The notes: generated by a model from the sequence alone, not told the origin. Shown: positions 1-7,783, counted from the first letter of the stretch. The stretch: 25,511 nt of DNA from CAZYPH01 sp964649095 (GCA_964649095.1 CAZYPH010000024.1:1-25511); one strand, 5' to 3'. Made by a program: numbers and translations.

Positions 1-312
1 GCAAGTGCGCCTAACCCCACGAACCCCGATGACAAAAACACCACACGTCTAGTCGTGGCAGGTGGCGGTATGATGTTTTCGGATGAGGTTGCGGGCGTAT
101 CTGTAGCCAATCGATCGGTCGGTGTGCAGTCATTAGCGTGGTTAGTTAATGACGAGAGCGGCGTGACCATTAAAGCCAAAGACGATGTTGAAACACCGCC
201 CACAATCAATGAAATTCAATCCAAGACGGTCTACTTCATATCATTTTTGATTGTGCCCTTGGTGTTAATTGCCGCCGCCATTGTCATCTATTTGCGACGT
301 AAAAAGTTGTAA
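1..312 (+). CDS. GldG-like ABC transporter auxiliary protein, C-terminal fragment
   Basis: The frame is open from the first base of the window and ends at TAA 310-312, so this is the last 103 residues of a longer protein. What is visible fits the end of the GldG/ABC-type uncharacterised transport family: a beta-rich stretch (LVVAGGGMMFSDE), a short segment that resembles the family's conserved 'N..L...NWL' (SVGVQSLAWLVND), a linker, then one hydrophobic helix (about FISFLIVPLVLIAAAIVIYL) and a basic RRKKL end that should lie in the cytoplasm. In this family the bulk of the protein is periplasmic and works with an ABC-2 type permease and ATPase encoded upstream; those genes are outside the window. 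The DUF4340 gene 31 bases downstream is the usual neighbour and supports the call. The substrate of such exporters is generally unknown. Confidence 0.7.
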   Translation, partial: ASAPNPTNPDDKNTTRLVVAGGGMMFSDEVAGVSVANRSVGVQSLAWLVNDESGVTIKAKDDVETPPTINEIQSKTVYFISFLIVPLVLIAAAIVIYLRRKKL

Positions 313-343
313 TAAATATTTATATATATACTGAGGAATTGAT

Positions 344-1945
344 ATGGCCACTCGAGAAAGTCGTGAACTGCGAAAGAATTTACTACTAGCTAGTGCGCTA
401 TTTATTTTAGGCGCTTTGTATCTTGTGTATGAGAAATACGTCGATCCTAGCGTTCAAAAGAAGCAAGAAATTAGCGGAAAATTGCTAGCCGTCGATAACG
501 ATGCAGAGGTCGAGTTTTTCGAGTGGCAACGCGGCAATGCCCACTTTAAAGTGCGTTGTATTGAAGCCTGTAAACTGGGTGGTCCCCTGTCGAAGTTTGA
601 AATTGTGGAACCTCTTCAATACCGTGCGGATGATTCTGCTGTGACGTCGTTTATTACGTCGTTTGTAAATGCAAAACCTGAGCATGTGCTGGTGTTTGAT
701 GGCAAAGATGAAAAATTAGACGACGTTAAACTCACAGAATTCGGTTTAGCGGAAAGTGCACGCACAACAAATTATATTAAATTAAAAATCAAAGCCGATG
801 AAAAGCCACACACTGTTTTCATCGGAGACGATGTGCCCGCCTCGAGCAATGTTTATGCCGTCATCGAGCCTAGCCGTCCTACAAAAGACCGACCCGCGTT
901 ATCGCAAAGTAAAAATGTATATTTGATTAGTTCGGCTTTAAAGGGCCAAAGTGAAAAGCGTCTAACCCACTTTCGCTCAAAGCGTCTAATCGATACGCCG
1001 CCGGAGGCGATCGATTCTGTTGCGTTAAAACATAGTGGTGGTGACTATGCGCTGACGCGTGATGGCGCCCAGTGGCAAATCACTCAGGGTGGTCAAGTGA
1101 GTTTGGCGGATAGCGAAGCTGTTGAAACTTATGTGACGGGTTTAGCTTTCATCAACGCCAGTGATTTCGTGTCGGAAGATTATCATCAGAAGTCCACTCA
1201 GTATGTATTGCCAGCAAAGCCCCACTATCGTTTAGAGGTCGTGTATCGTTCGGCAGGTAAAAAGCTAAGCGTTCATATTAACGCCTTTGATATCTTAGTG
1301 TCGATTGGCAAAGCAAAGGAGCCCAAAGTGTATGCCTATATCGACGGGCAAAAGACGTTGTTTGAGTTAGACCGCACGCACGTCGAAAAACTACAGAAAA
1401 AGCCAACGGCGTTTCGTTTTCGTAATCTGCTAACTTCAGCAGAACGCGAATCGGTTCAGACATTGCGTGTAGAGTCTGAGAATAAAACGAAAATCGTGAT
1501 TACTAAAAAAGACCAGGTATTTACGCTGGAAAGTGGTTCGGTTGAGAAATTCGACAATCTAAAGGCAATGAAATTTCTTACCAATATCGGACTGGCTCGG
1601 ATTTTTAACTTTAACGCAACGCTTCCTAGCGAGGCTGCGTTGAAGTCAAAAATTGAACTCTTAGATGGCAATAAAAAATTAGTGCGTTCGTTTGATGTTT
1701 TTTCAGATAGTAAAAACAAAATATATATAAAAACGAATTTGAAAACAGTCTATGAGTTAGAGGGGCAGTCTGGAAAGTCTTTGGTTGTTACCGCAAAAAC
1801 ATTTGATCAGGGCGCGCCCGAGGAAAACACAGCAAAACCAACCGACGGCATGAGTTTGCCGCCGCATGATCATGGTGGTCATGATGGTGATGCAGGTGGC
1901 GACGATCTCGGACACGACCACTCTCACGACGGTCACAGTCATTAA
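344..1945 (+). CDS. DUF4340-domain membrane-anchored protein with His-rich tail
   Basis: A 533-residue protein. One N-terminal membrane helix (about residues 13-29, LLLASALFILGALYLVY) follows a basic start, so the rest is probably periplasmic. The body has repeated beta-rich modules with W, Y and 'FGL' motifs (for example ELDDVKLTEFGLAESARTT is split by such a motif), as in DUF4340 proteins that accompany GldG-like genes. The ATG at 344 is preceded by GAGGAA at about 333-338. The last 28 residues (506-533) carry eight histidines (508, 510, 513, 524, 526, 528, 531, 533) interleaved with Asp and Gly, an obvious candidate metal-binding tail that I do not regard as part of the core family. It follows the GldG-like gene by 31 bases and precedes the Yip1-type gene by 15 bases, consistent with one transcript. 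The molecular function of DUF4340 is not established. Confidence 0.75.
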   Translation: MATRESRELRKNLLLASALFILGALYLVYEKYVDPSVQKKQEISGKLLAVDNDAEVEFFEWQRGNAHFKVRCIEACKLGGPLSKFEIVEPLQYRADDSAVTSFITSFVNAKPEHVLVFDGKDEKLDDVKLTEFGLAESARTTNYIKLKIKADEKPHTVFIGDDVPASSNVYAVIEPSRPTKDRPALSQSKNVYLISSALKGQSEKRLTHFRSKRLIDTPPEAIDSVALKHSGGDYALTRDGAQWQITQGGQVSLADSEAVETYVTGLAFINASDFVSEDYHQKSTQYVLPAKPHYRLEVVYRSAGKKLSVHINAFDILVSIGKAKEPKVYAYIDGQKTLFELDRTHVEKLQKKPTAFRFRNLLTSAERESVQTLRVESENKTKIVITKKDQVFTLESGSVEKFDNLKAMKFLTNIGLARIFNFNATLPSEAALKSKIELLDGNKKLVRSFDVFSDSKNKIYIKTNLKTVYELEGQSGKSLVVTAKTFDQGAPEENTAKPTDGMSLPPHDHGGHDGDAGGDDLGHDHSHDGHSH

Positions 1946-1960
1946 AGCGAGTGCCACAAC

Positions 1961-2665
1961 ATGAGCATCTTGCAACAAATTAAAAAGCACTATTCCATGG
2001 TGGTAGAACTTATTTTTTACCCGCGTTTTTTTTATGAAAAAAATAAAGACGCTATTCTCAGTGACAACGGTCTAGCAGATGCCACTCTGTTTGCTGCTCT
2101 GAATGCCGGTGTGTCGGCAGCTATTGTGGCGTTGATGAGTTACGTGTTCATGGACCTGTTTTCAGCGCAGCGCTTTATTGATTTGTCGGAGTTTTTAACG
2201 ACGACATTTTTTCCGAGTGCACAATCGATTGTGGGTTCGTTGAAAAATAAATTTTCTGTCATGCGTCATCTGGTCGATTGGGCTTGGTTGTACCTACCAA
2301 GTGCGATTGTTATTACGGTCTTGGGGTCTTTTGTTTATGCGGGATTGTTTTTTTTAACCTTGCGCGGGTTCGCCTCGCAATACACCCAAGGAATGAGCTA
2401 TCTTACGGTCGCAAAAGTAGCGTTACTCACTTCGAGTGTGAGTTACCTTGGTATGTTGCCTATCCTAGGCAATATTTTGTACTTCATTGCGGTTATTTAC
2501 AACGTAGTGTGTGCGTTTGAAGTGCTCTACGGTGTACCGCGCTGGCGTACGACAGTTATCTGTCTCCTACCGTATATTCTAATCGCCATAGTAGCTTTGA
2601 TGGCCATTTTATTGGTCGTAGTCGCAATTACTATTTTTGGTGTGAACTTTTTAAAAGTACACTAA
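1961..2665 (+). CDS. Yip1/YIP1-domain-like multi-pass membrane protein
   Basis: A 234-residue very hydrophobic protein with about five membrane spans: residues 38-67 region, 105-135 region, two in the 145-185 region and one at the C-terminus (ILIAIVALMAILLVVVAITI). The N-terminus, with an amphipathic start followed by 'P.FFYEKN' and then the first span, resembles bacterial Yip1-domain (PF04893-type) proteins, which begin with a conserved Pro-Phe-Phe element. These proteins are membrane proteins of unknown function in bacteria. The ATG at 1961 follows the previous stop by 15 bases; the Shine-Dalgarno is weak (GCGAG at about 1948-1952). The next gene begins 4 bases after the stop, so coupling is likely. 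I recognise the family by pattern only; other small multi-pass families are possible. Confidence 0.6.
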   Translation: MSILQQIKKHYSMVVELIFYPRFFYEKNKDAILSDNGLADATLFAALNAGVSAAIVALMSYVFMDLFSAQRFIDLSEFLTTTFFPSAQSIVGSLKNKFSVMRHLVDWAWLYLPSAIVITVLGSFVYAGLFFLTLRGFASQYTQGMSYLTVAKVALLTSSVSYLGMLPILGNILYFIAVIYNVVCAFEVLYGVPRWRTTVICLLPYILIAIVALMAILLVVVAITIFGVNFLKVH

Positions 2666-2669
2666 GTGG

Positions 2670-3812
2670 GTGTGGAATACATTTAAGCGCGTAATAAAAA
2701 AACGCCACCGTTCTGTTGCGTTTTTCTTCGCGGGTGCTGTGCTCGCCTCGGGAGTTATTTTATCAGTTTATCAGCCAAAACCTCAGGTGTATTTGCCAGT
2801 GGTGGTATCTGATGGCCATTTGATGCCACCCAATCATAGTTACGCGCCTCAAGAGTTTGCTACAAAAATTCGTGTCAATCCGTGTGCTGATTTACATTCG
2901 TATGTGTGTTCTTTACGAGTCGGGGAAGATCCAACCGGTGTCGTAAAACCAAGCTCCGAGGGTGAAGTCGAAGCACTGCGTATTTTAGAATCGATTGTAC
3001 GTAATTCTAAACGACCCGTTTCCGGTCGAGAGCTTGACGAGCAACTAGCGAACCGTATTTACACAAACGAAAAAGTAAATCGATTGCGCGCATTGTTTGA
3101 AAAAGTAAAGGCAGCCTCTGTTGCTTTTATCGATGCACAGCCATTTGAAGCGATTTCCGAATCAGAGCGTAAAATTCTTCGCGAACGTATCCAGCAGGTG
3201 GCACTCGAGCTGCCACCGCCCGCTGCTATTTATGTCGATGATCCCAAACTATTAACCAGTAGCGAAGTCTACTACGAACGAACGGCGGCTGGGCGGCTAC
3301 GTGTGCGAATCGGTGGTGCCTTGTTATTTACTGTTGATAGTACCTTTAATTTGGCATTCACACTTGGCCATGAAATTGCCCATGCTATCGACCCCTGTGA
3401 ATTAAAAGTGTTTGGATTAAACTTATTGTCCTACGAAGGCATTACAAAATGTTTTAAAACTCCGACTAGCGATATTAAGGCCGAGTGCAGTATCCACGGG
3501 CGTCTTAGCGAAATGTTTGCGGATTGGATGGCAACGCACATCGTCGTCGAATTATTACAAGAAGTTGAAAAGTCTTTTACGCCGCGTCAACAAAAGACCG
3601 CCGTTTTTGCGTCGGTGCGCGATCTATGTGCCGACGATGGTGAAAACACAGAGCAGTCGCCTGATCTAGCATCAGCACATCCGCCAAATCATTATCGCGT
3701 CAATCAAATATTTGCGCAGCATCCCAATATTCGTAAAATACTAGGTTGCAAAGATTTAGTCGGACCCACACTTCCCGGACTACCCTCTTATTGTTTTTGG
3801 TCACCTAAATAA
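2670..3812 (+). CDS. Short M13 (neprilysin/PepO)-like zinc metallopeptidase, membrane anchored
   Basis: A 380-residue protein starting at GTG 2670. Basic N-terminus, then one hydrophobic segment (about 15-34), so it is an anchored or secreted envelope protein. Residues 71-81 (PCADLHSYVCS) match the cysteine-containing N-terminal signature of M13 peptidases. The gluzincin motif HEIAH is at 234-238 and EMFAD at 281-285 occupies the place of the family's third zinc ligand (ENxAD). The C-terminus has HPPNHYRVN (337-345) and GCKD (359-362), matching the conserved substrate-side histidine/arginine block and terminal Cys of M13 enzymes. M13 proteins are normally about 650-700 residues, so most of the large helical N-terminal domain is missing. 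Cysteines are frequent, consistent with a periplasmic disulfide-bonded enzyme. The reaction would be cleavage of peptides; the target is unknown. It sits in a run with peptide-transport permeases. Confidence 0.7.
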   Translation: MWNTFKRVIKKRHRSVAFFFAGAVLASGVILSVYQPKPQVYLPVVVSDGHLMPPNHSYAPQEFATKIRVNPCADLHSYVCSLRVGEDPTGVVKPSSEGEVEALRILESIVRNSKRPVSGRELDEQLANRIYTNEKVNRLRALFEKVKAASVAFIDAQPFEAISESERKILRERIQQVALELPPPAAIYVDDPKLLTSSEVYYERTAAGRLRVRIGGALLFTVDSTFNLAFTLGHEIAHAIDPCELKVFGLNLLSYEGITKCFKTPTSDIKAECSIHGRLSEMFADWMATHIVVELLQEVEKSFTPRQQKTAVFASVRDLCADDGENTEQSPDLASAHPPNHYRVNQIFAQHPNIRKILGCKDLVGPTLPGLPSYCFWSPK

Positions 3813-3826
3813 GATATAGATAGGGA

Positions 3827-4420
3827 ATGAATCCGGTAATTACACGTCACTCAGGTTGGGTAGAAATTATTTGCGGCAGTATGTTTAGCGGAAAGACCGA
3901 AGAGCTCATCCGTCGCCTAAAACGCGCGCAAATAGGTCGTCAGAAAGTTCAATGCTTTAAGCCCGAAATCGATACTAGATATTCGAAAGATCATATTACA
4001 AGCCATGATTCGACTAAGATTATTTCTATCGCGCTCGAGAAGGCCAGTCAGATCTTAGAGCGTGTTGATGACAATACACGGGTGGTCGGTATCGATGAAG
4101 TGCAGTTCTTTGACGACGCCGTCGTTGATGTTGTTCAGAAGCTCGCCAATCGTGGGGTGCGTGTGATTCTTGCTGGGCTTGATATGGATTATCGTGGGGT
4201 GCCGTTTGAGCCGATGCCTAAACTGTTGGCGATTGCGGAATACGTCACGAAGCTTCAGGCGATTTGTACGGTCTGTGGCGGTCCTGCTAGTCGTACCCAG
4301 CGTTTGGTGGCTGGTGCCGATCGTATCACGGTTGGAAGTAAAGACATTTACGAAGCACGATGTCGTTTTTGCCATGACATTAACGATGTAGAGGGTGTGC
4401 AGGGGTCATTAGGTTTATAG
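3827..4420 (+). CDS. tdk: Thymidine kinase (type II)
   Basis: A 197-residue cytosolic enzyme that phosphorylates thymidine (and deoxyuridine) with ATP, a pyrimidine salvage step. Walker A GSMFSGKT is at 17-24. The Walker B-like strand VVGIDEVQFF places the catalytic Glu at 91. The segment GLDMDYRGVPF (117-127) is the conserved region before the lasso loop, and zinc ligands Cys147, Cys150, Cys179 and Cys182 form the expected structural zinc site. Length and spacing fit the bacterial TK1-like family. The ATG at 3827 is 14 bases after the protease stop; the AGGGA in front of it is very close, so initiation may depend on coupling. It is followed by a UPRTase-like gene and hpt, making a nucleobase/nucleoside salvage cluster. 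Confidence 0.96.
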   Translation: MNPVITRHSGWVEIICGSMFSGKTEELIRRLKRAQIGRQKVQCFKPEIDTRYSKDHITSHDSTKIISIALEKASQILERVDDNTRVVGIDEVQFFDDAVVDVVQKLANRGVRVILAGLDMDYRGVPFEPMPKLLAIAEYVTKLQAICTVCGGPASRTQRLVAGADRITVGSKDIYEARCRFCHDINDVEGVQGSLGL

Positions 4421-4453
4421 GGGGTTTACAGGGGGTTTTTAGGTTTAGAGGGG
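4402..4453 (+). repeat. G-rich internally repeated tract between tdk and the UPRTase-like gene
   Basis: The + strand has four runs of four or five G (4402-4405, 4420-4424, 4431-4435, 4450-4453) separated by T/A-rich spacers of 14, 6 and 14 bases. AGGTTTATAGGGG (4411-4423) is repeated as AGGTTTAGAGGGG (4441-4453), and AGGGGGTTT occurs twice in between (from 4419 and 4430). It overlaps the end of tdk and leads straight into the ribosome-binding region of the next gene (ATG 4460). It looks like local slippage or duplication; folding into a G-quadruplex is possible but two spacers are long. Confidence 0.6.
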
Positions 4454-4459
4454 TGTGTC

Positions 4460-5281
4460 ATGACCGTTACGTTTGATCAATTATACCGTTCTGTCCCGTT
4501 TCAGTCTTCCGAGCTTGAGCATCATTATGGCAATAATGTTCATCTTCTTTCAGATCCATTTTTATTATCGCACCTCAATCGTTTGTGCCATCCCTCGACG
4601 TTTCAACCGGTCATCCATCAGTTAACCCGGTCGATCTACTTTAGTTTATTACACTTAGTATTGAATAAAGAGTTTGAACGTACGCGTTTAGATTCACCTA
4701 CGCGTATGACTACTTTGCATCCAAACGAGGCGGTTTATTCCGGCGAGGTTATTGATCGAGAGCAGAAAGTCGTTTGTGTGAACTTGGCTCGCGCGGGTAC
4801 CTACCCGTCGCATATTTGTTATGACGAACTTAATTATATACTAGATCCTAGATATGTCCGTCAGGATCATATTTCTTTAAACCGCACGACCGATGAAAAC
4901 GACCAAGTTACCGGGACTAACGTAGGTGGGCTAAAAATTGGCGGCGCCATCGATGATGCTATCGTTATTTTACCTGACCCTATGGGGGCTACCGGCTCAA
5001 CGTTAGTGTCTGCCTTAAACGTTTATAAAAAATTGGGGCGGGCAAAAAAATATATCGCGTTGCATCTCATAGTTACACCGGAATACTTAAAACGTGTTTC
5101 TCAAGTACATAGTGATTTAATTATATATGCCGTGCGTTTTGATCGCGGTTTATCTGATCCGAAAGTGTATTCTTCAGAACCAGGAAAGTATCGAGATCTA
5201 GAGCGTGGTTTAAATGACCGTCAGTACATTGTTCCTGGCGCAGGTGGTTTTGGTGAAATTTTTAATAATGCCGATAAATAG
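4460..5281 (+). CDS. Divergent uracil phosphoribosyltransferase-like enzyme
   Basis: A 273-residue type I phosphoribosyltransferase, longer than the roughly 210 residues usual for Upp. VHLLSDPFLLSHLNRL (27-42) is the typical Upp opening. The PRPP-binding loop is LPDPMGATGST (171-181), corresponding to the Upp 'DPMLATGGS'. The end has YIVPG (256-260), the Upp pattern before the base-binding loop, but what follows is AGGFGEIFN instead of the usual LGDAGDR-type sequence. The core fold and PRPP use are well supported; uracil as the base is not, because the base-binding loop is altered and there are extra residues in the middle (about 115-160). The start ATG is 39 bases after tdk with a G-rich region (AGAGGGG) as ribosome-binding site. 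Possible alternatives are a PRPP-dependent enzyme acting on another base or a regulator. hpt follows within 11 bases. Confidence 0.75.
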   Translation: MTVTFDQLYRSVPFQSSELEHHYGNNVHLLSDPFLLSHLNRLCHPSTFQPVIHQLTRSIYFSLLHLVLNKEFERTRLDSPTRMTTLHPNEAVYSGEVIDREQKVVCVNLARAGTYPSHICYDELNYILDPRYVRQDHISLNRTTDENDQVTGTNVGGLKIGGAIDDAIVILPDPMGATGSTLVSALNVYKKLGRAKKYIALHLIVTPEYLKRVSQVHSDLIIYAVRFDRGLSDPKVYSSEPGKYRDLERGLNDRQYIVPGAGGFGEIFNNADK

Positions 5282-5292
5282 TAGAGGTGCTT

Positions 5293-5823
5293 ATGTTTGC
5301 TATGCCTAAAGTATTAATTCCAGAAGTGAAGCTTGAAGATCGTATTGCCGAGCTGGCACAAGAAATTGAATTCGACTATCGCAACCGTGAGCTAACTGCG
5401 ATCTGTGTGCTCAAGGGGTCGTTTATTTTTTTCTCTGATTTGATTCGCCAAATTAAACTCCCACTTTCGTGTGAGTTTATGGGGGTTTCTAGTTACGGCG
5501 CTTCTACAAAATCATCGGGCGAAGTAAAATTGACGTTAGATCTGGCCGACAGCGTGCAGGGTAAACATTTATTAATTATTGAAGACATCGTCGACACCGG
5601 TCTCACGGTTCAGTATTTAGTGAACACGTTATCAGCACGTAAGCCGGCAAGCGTAAAAGTGGCTGCTTTGTTATGGAAGCCTGACTCTATGAAGTGTGAC
5701 GTAAAAGTAGATTACGTAGGCTTCAAAATGGGGCCTGAGTTTGTGGTGGGTTATGGGTTAGACCATGCTGGTCGTTATCGACAACTTCCGTACATTGGGG
5801 TCATTGAGAATGCCGCTCACTAA
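5293..5823 (+). CDS. hpt: Hypoxanthine phosphoribosyltransferase
   Basis: A 176-residue cytosolic enzyme that makes IMP (and often GMP) from hypoxanthine/guanine and PRPP. The PRPP-binding motif LLIIEDIVDTGLT is clear, preceded by the 'CVLKGSFIFFSDL' strand-helix, the flexible-loop SSYG motif and followed by 'YVGFKM..EFVVGYGLD', all hallmarks of bacterial HPRT. I chose ATG 5293, which has AGAGG at 5283-5287 at good spacing; an in-frame GTG at 5287 overlaps that ribosome-binding site and is unlikely, and ATG 5302 is possible. The gene lies 11 bases after the UPRTase-like gene, and the next gene's start overlaps its last 14 bases, so the three are probably cotranslated. Confidence 0.93.
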   Translation: MFAMPKVLIPEVKLEDRIAELAQEIEFDYRNRELTAICVLKGSFIFFSDLIRQIKLPLSCEFMGVSSYGASTKSSGEVKLTLDLADSVQGKHLLIIEDIVDTGLTVQYLVNTLSARKPASVKVAALLWKPDSMKCDVKVDYVGFKMGPEFVVGYGLDHAGRYRQLPYIGVIENAAH

Positions 5824-6904
5824 TATTGTAAAGACAGTTCGTGCAAAGGCCCCAGCTCGTATTGATTTGGCAGGCGGTACTATTGATCTGTGGCCGCTCA
5901 ATGTTTTTTTCGAAAACGCGGCCACTATCAACGCTACCATCAATCAATTTGCAGAAGTTGAAGTGGCCATTGGTGCGGAGTCGAAGATTGGAGAGACCTC
6001 TTCATTCACGCTCGAGAGTCGTGATCGCAATGAACGCGTTGAGTTTTCTTCGTACGGTCAGTTGTTAGAATCGTTTCAGTTCACACACAAAGCGGTCGAC
6101 CTTAACCCATCGTTATGGCTGCACGCACGCGTGGTGCGGCAGTTTTTTGCGTTTTGGCGAAAGAATGCCAATTTTCATTTAAGCACACGTTGCGACTCTC
6201 CCGCTGGTGCTGGGTTAGGTGGGTCCAGCGCCCTAAATATTGCACTCTGCAATGCGTTTAGAAGTATTACAAATGCCAACTTTACAGATGAAGAATTGAT
6301 TGGTTTGGCCCGCGACCTTGAGACGACCGTGATTGAAGTGCCGGCAGGAGTTCAAGATTATTGGTCCGCTCAGTTTGGTGGAATTCAAGCCATCCACTTT
6401 GAGCCAGGTAAAACGTATCGCCGAGTGTTCTATAAACAAAAAACATTTGTAGAGAGCCAGATATTGTTGCTTTATTCTGGGCAGTCACGCAATTCAGGGA
6501 TTAATAATTGGGCTGTATATAAGGCTTTTATCGATAAAGATCCCACGGTTGTCGCTGCGTTTAAAAACATTGTTAAAGCAACACATCAAGTGGAAGAGTC
6601 GTTAGATCGATTCTCAGAGAGTACTTTTATTGAGGGTATCAAACGCGAGTGGGCCGCTCGGCAACAGTTGGCTCCAGGAATTGCTACTAAAGAAATGCTG
6701 CAGGTAATGGACGAAGCCTATAATTTAGGCGCCGTGGCAGCTAAGGTGTGTGGTGCTGGTGGCGGTGGCTGTTTTCTAATAGTTGTGCCGCCTGAACAAA
6801 AGGCGAGTATCCAGGCGCGTTTGAAAGACAAATTAATTGGAACGTCGATTCGATTGATTGATTTTGAAATTGCCGAATCGGGTTGTGTGGTCACGGAGAC
6901 TTAG
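5810..6904 (+). CDS. GHMP-family sugar kinase
   Basis: A 364-residue kinase. The N-terminus RAKAPARIDLAGGTIDLWP (11-29) is the GHMP substrate-side motif, close to sugar kinases of the HddA/galactokinase-like group. The ATP-binding loop PAGAGLGGSSAL is at 131-142 and the C-terminal GAGGGGCF at 315-322. The family phosphorylates small sugars or alcohols using ATP; which sugar cannot be read from the sequence. Candidates known for similar proteins are heptose-7-phosphate, fucose or galactose, but no heptose pathway gene is beside it. I chose ATG 5810 because the conserved motif starts ten residues later; the longer frame from 5765 would overlap hpt deeply. It overlaps hpt by 14 bases. Downstream lies the DUF429-like gene after 24 bases. 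Confidence 0.82.
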   Translation: MPLTNIVKTVRAKAPARIDLAGGTIDLWPLNVFFENAATINATINQFAEVEVAIGAESKIGETSSFTLESRDRNERVEFSSYGQLLESFQFTHKAVDLNPSLWLHARVVRQFFAFWRKNANFHLSTRCDSPAGAGLGGSSALNIALCNAFRSITNANFTDEELIGLARDLETTVIEVPAGVQDYWSAQFGGIQAIHFEPGKTYRRVFYKQKTFVESQILLLYSGQSRNSGINNWAVYKAFIDKDPTVVAAFKNIVKATHQVEESLDRFSESTFIEGIKREWAARQQLAPGIATKEMLQVMDEAYNLGAVAAKVCGAGGGGCFLIVVPPEQKASIQARLKDKLIGTSIRLIDFEIAESGCVVTET

Positions 6905-6928
6905 GCGATGAAACGATAGGTCGTTAGA

Positions 6929-7783
6929 ATGGAACCACCTTTGGTCGTAGAGAGATTTGTAGGACTAAATTTAGGTGGTGCGCGATCAAATCGTACGTGT
7001 GTCACTGTTCTTGGTTATTATCCTAAACAAAAAAAATTGTTCGTGGTGGATGTCTATGAATCCGTAGGCGACGTCAGCGACAATGCTGATAGTGCCGATG
7101 AAGCTTTACTGGCGCTTTTAAACGAGCTTCATTCTGACGTTGCGGTAGACACGTTAGCAGTAGATGTGCCTCTAACGTTACCACCCTGTATGGTCAGTTG
7201 CCTGCCACAGTGCACAGGAAATGTAGCGACGTGTGTGCACCCAGAGGTACAGCGAATGCAGCAGTGGTACGTCGAGTCTAAAAAAACAAATCCCCACTTG
7301 CGTCCCTTTGTGCCGTATGTGCAGCGACTTTGTGATGTCTACTATCGCTATTTTTTTAGTCACATACCGAATCTCATCGTTGATGACACGATGGGCTCCA
7401 ATCTTGCGCCGCTTGCCCTACGAATGCAGTATCTTCGCCGGCACTTGCCCGAACTACAGTTGATTGAAGTTTGGCCCAAGTTAGCACTTGTCGTCGGGAT
7501 AGATCATTCACAAATTTCGCAGGACGACATCCTGCAATATAAAAATATCGAAACAGGTTTAGAGATTCGTGAAAGACTTCTCCAAGTAATTGTCGGAAAC
7601 ATTGATATTTTTATATATGATCGTGATTATAAAAAAATACTTTTGGGGGCGAGTGCATTTGAATCGTTCATTTGTGCTTTGGTGGCTTTTAAATCAAAAC
7701 ATCACTCGATGAGAATGATTGACCCTAAAGTTTTACCATTAAATATGCAGGTAAGTTTTCCGAAGATCCCTAGTGCCCTATAA
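6929..7783 (+). CDS. DUF429-like protein (RNase H-fold, predicted nuclease) with Cys cluster
   Basis: A 284-residue soluble protein. The opening strand FVGLNLGGARSNRTCVTVL, the central LAVDVPLTLPP (77-86) and the late helix ASAFESFICALVAF (241-254) follow the layout of DUF429 proteins, predicted RNase H-like nucleases. In that family these positions usually hold acidic residues; here they are Asn14, Asp79 and Glu245, so the first acid is changed. Directly after the second motif is a cysteine group, Cys87, 91, 95 and 102 (CX3CX3CX6C), which I do not recognise from the family and which could bind metal. ATG 6929 is 24 bases after the GHMP kinase stop. No function is established for the family, and the assignment rests on pattern similarity only. 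Confidence 0.5.
   Translation: MEPPLVVERFVGLNLGGARSNRTCVTVLGYYPKQKKLFVVDVYESVGDVSDNADSADEALLALLNELHSDVAVDTLAVDVPLTLPPCMVSCLPQCTGNVATCVHPEVQRMQQWYVESKKTNPHLRPFVPYVQRLCDVYYRYFFSHIPNLIVDDTMGSNLAPLALRMQYLRRHLPELQLIEVWPKLALVVGIDHSQISQDDILQYKNIETGLEIRERLLQVIVGNIDIFIYDRDYKKILLGASAFESFICALVAFKSKHHSMRMIDPKVLPLNMQVSFPKIPSAL

Noticed and set aside
321..330. TATATATATA before the DUF4340 gene as a promoter
   Set aside because: It is only an A/T-rich spacer in a closely spaced gene pair and no -35 element is found at a suitable distance.
4055..4375. 106-codon open frame on the - strand inside tdk
   Set aside because: Overlaps a complete, well-conserved thymidine kinase; no domain pattern of its own.
5765..5809. 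15-residue N-terminal extension of the GHMP kinase
   Set aside because: The conserved substrate motif starts right after ATG 5810; the extension would overlap hpt by 59 bases without a ribosome-binding site.
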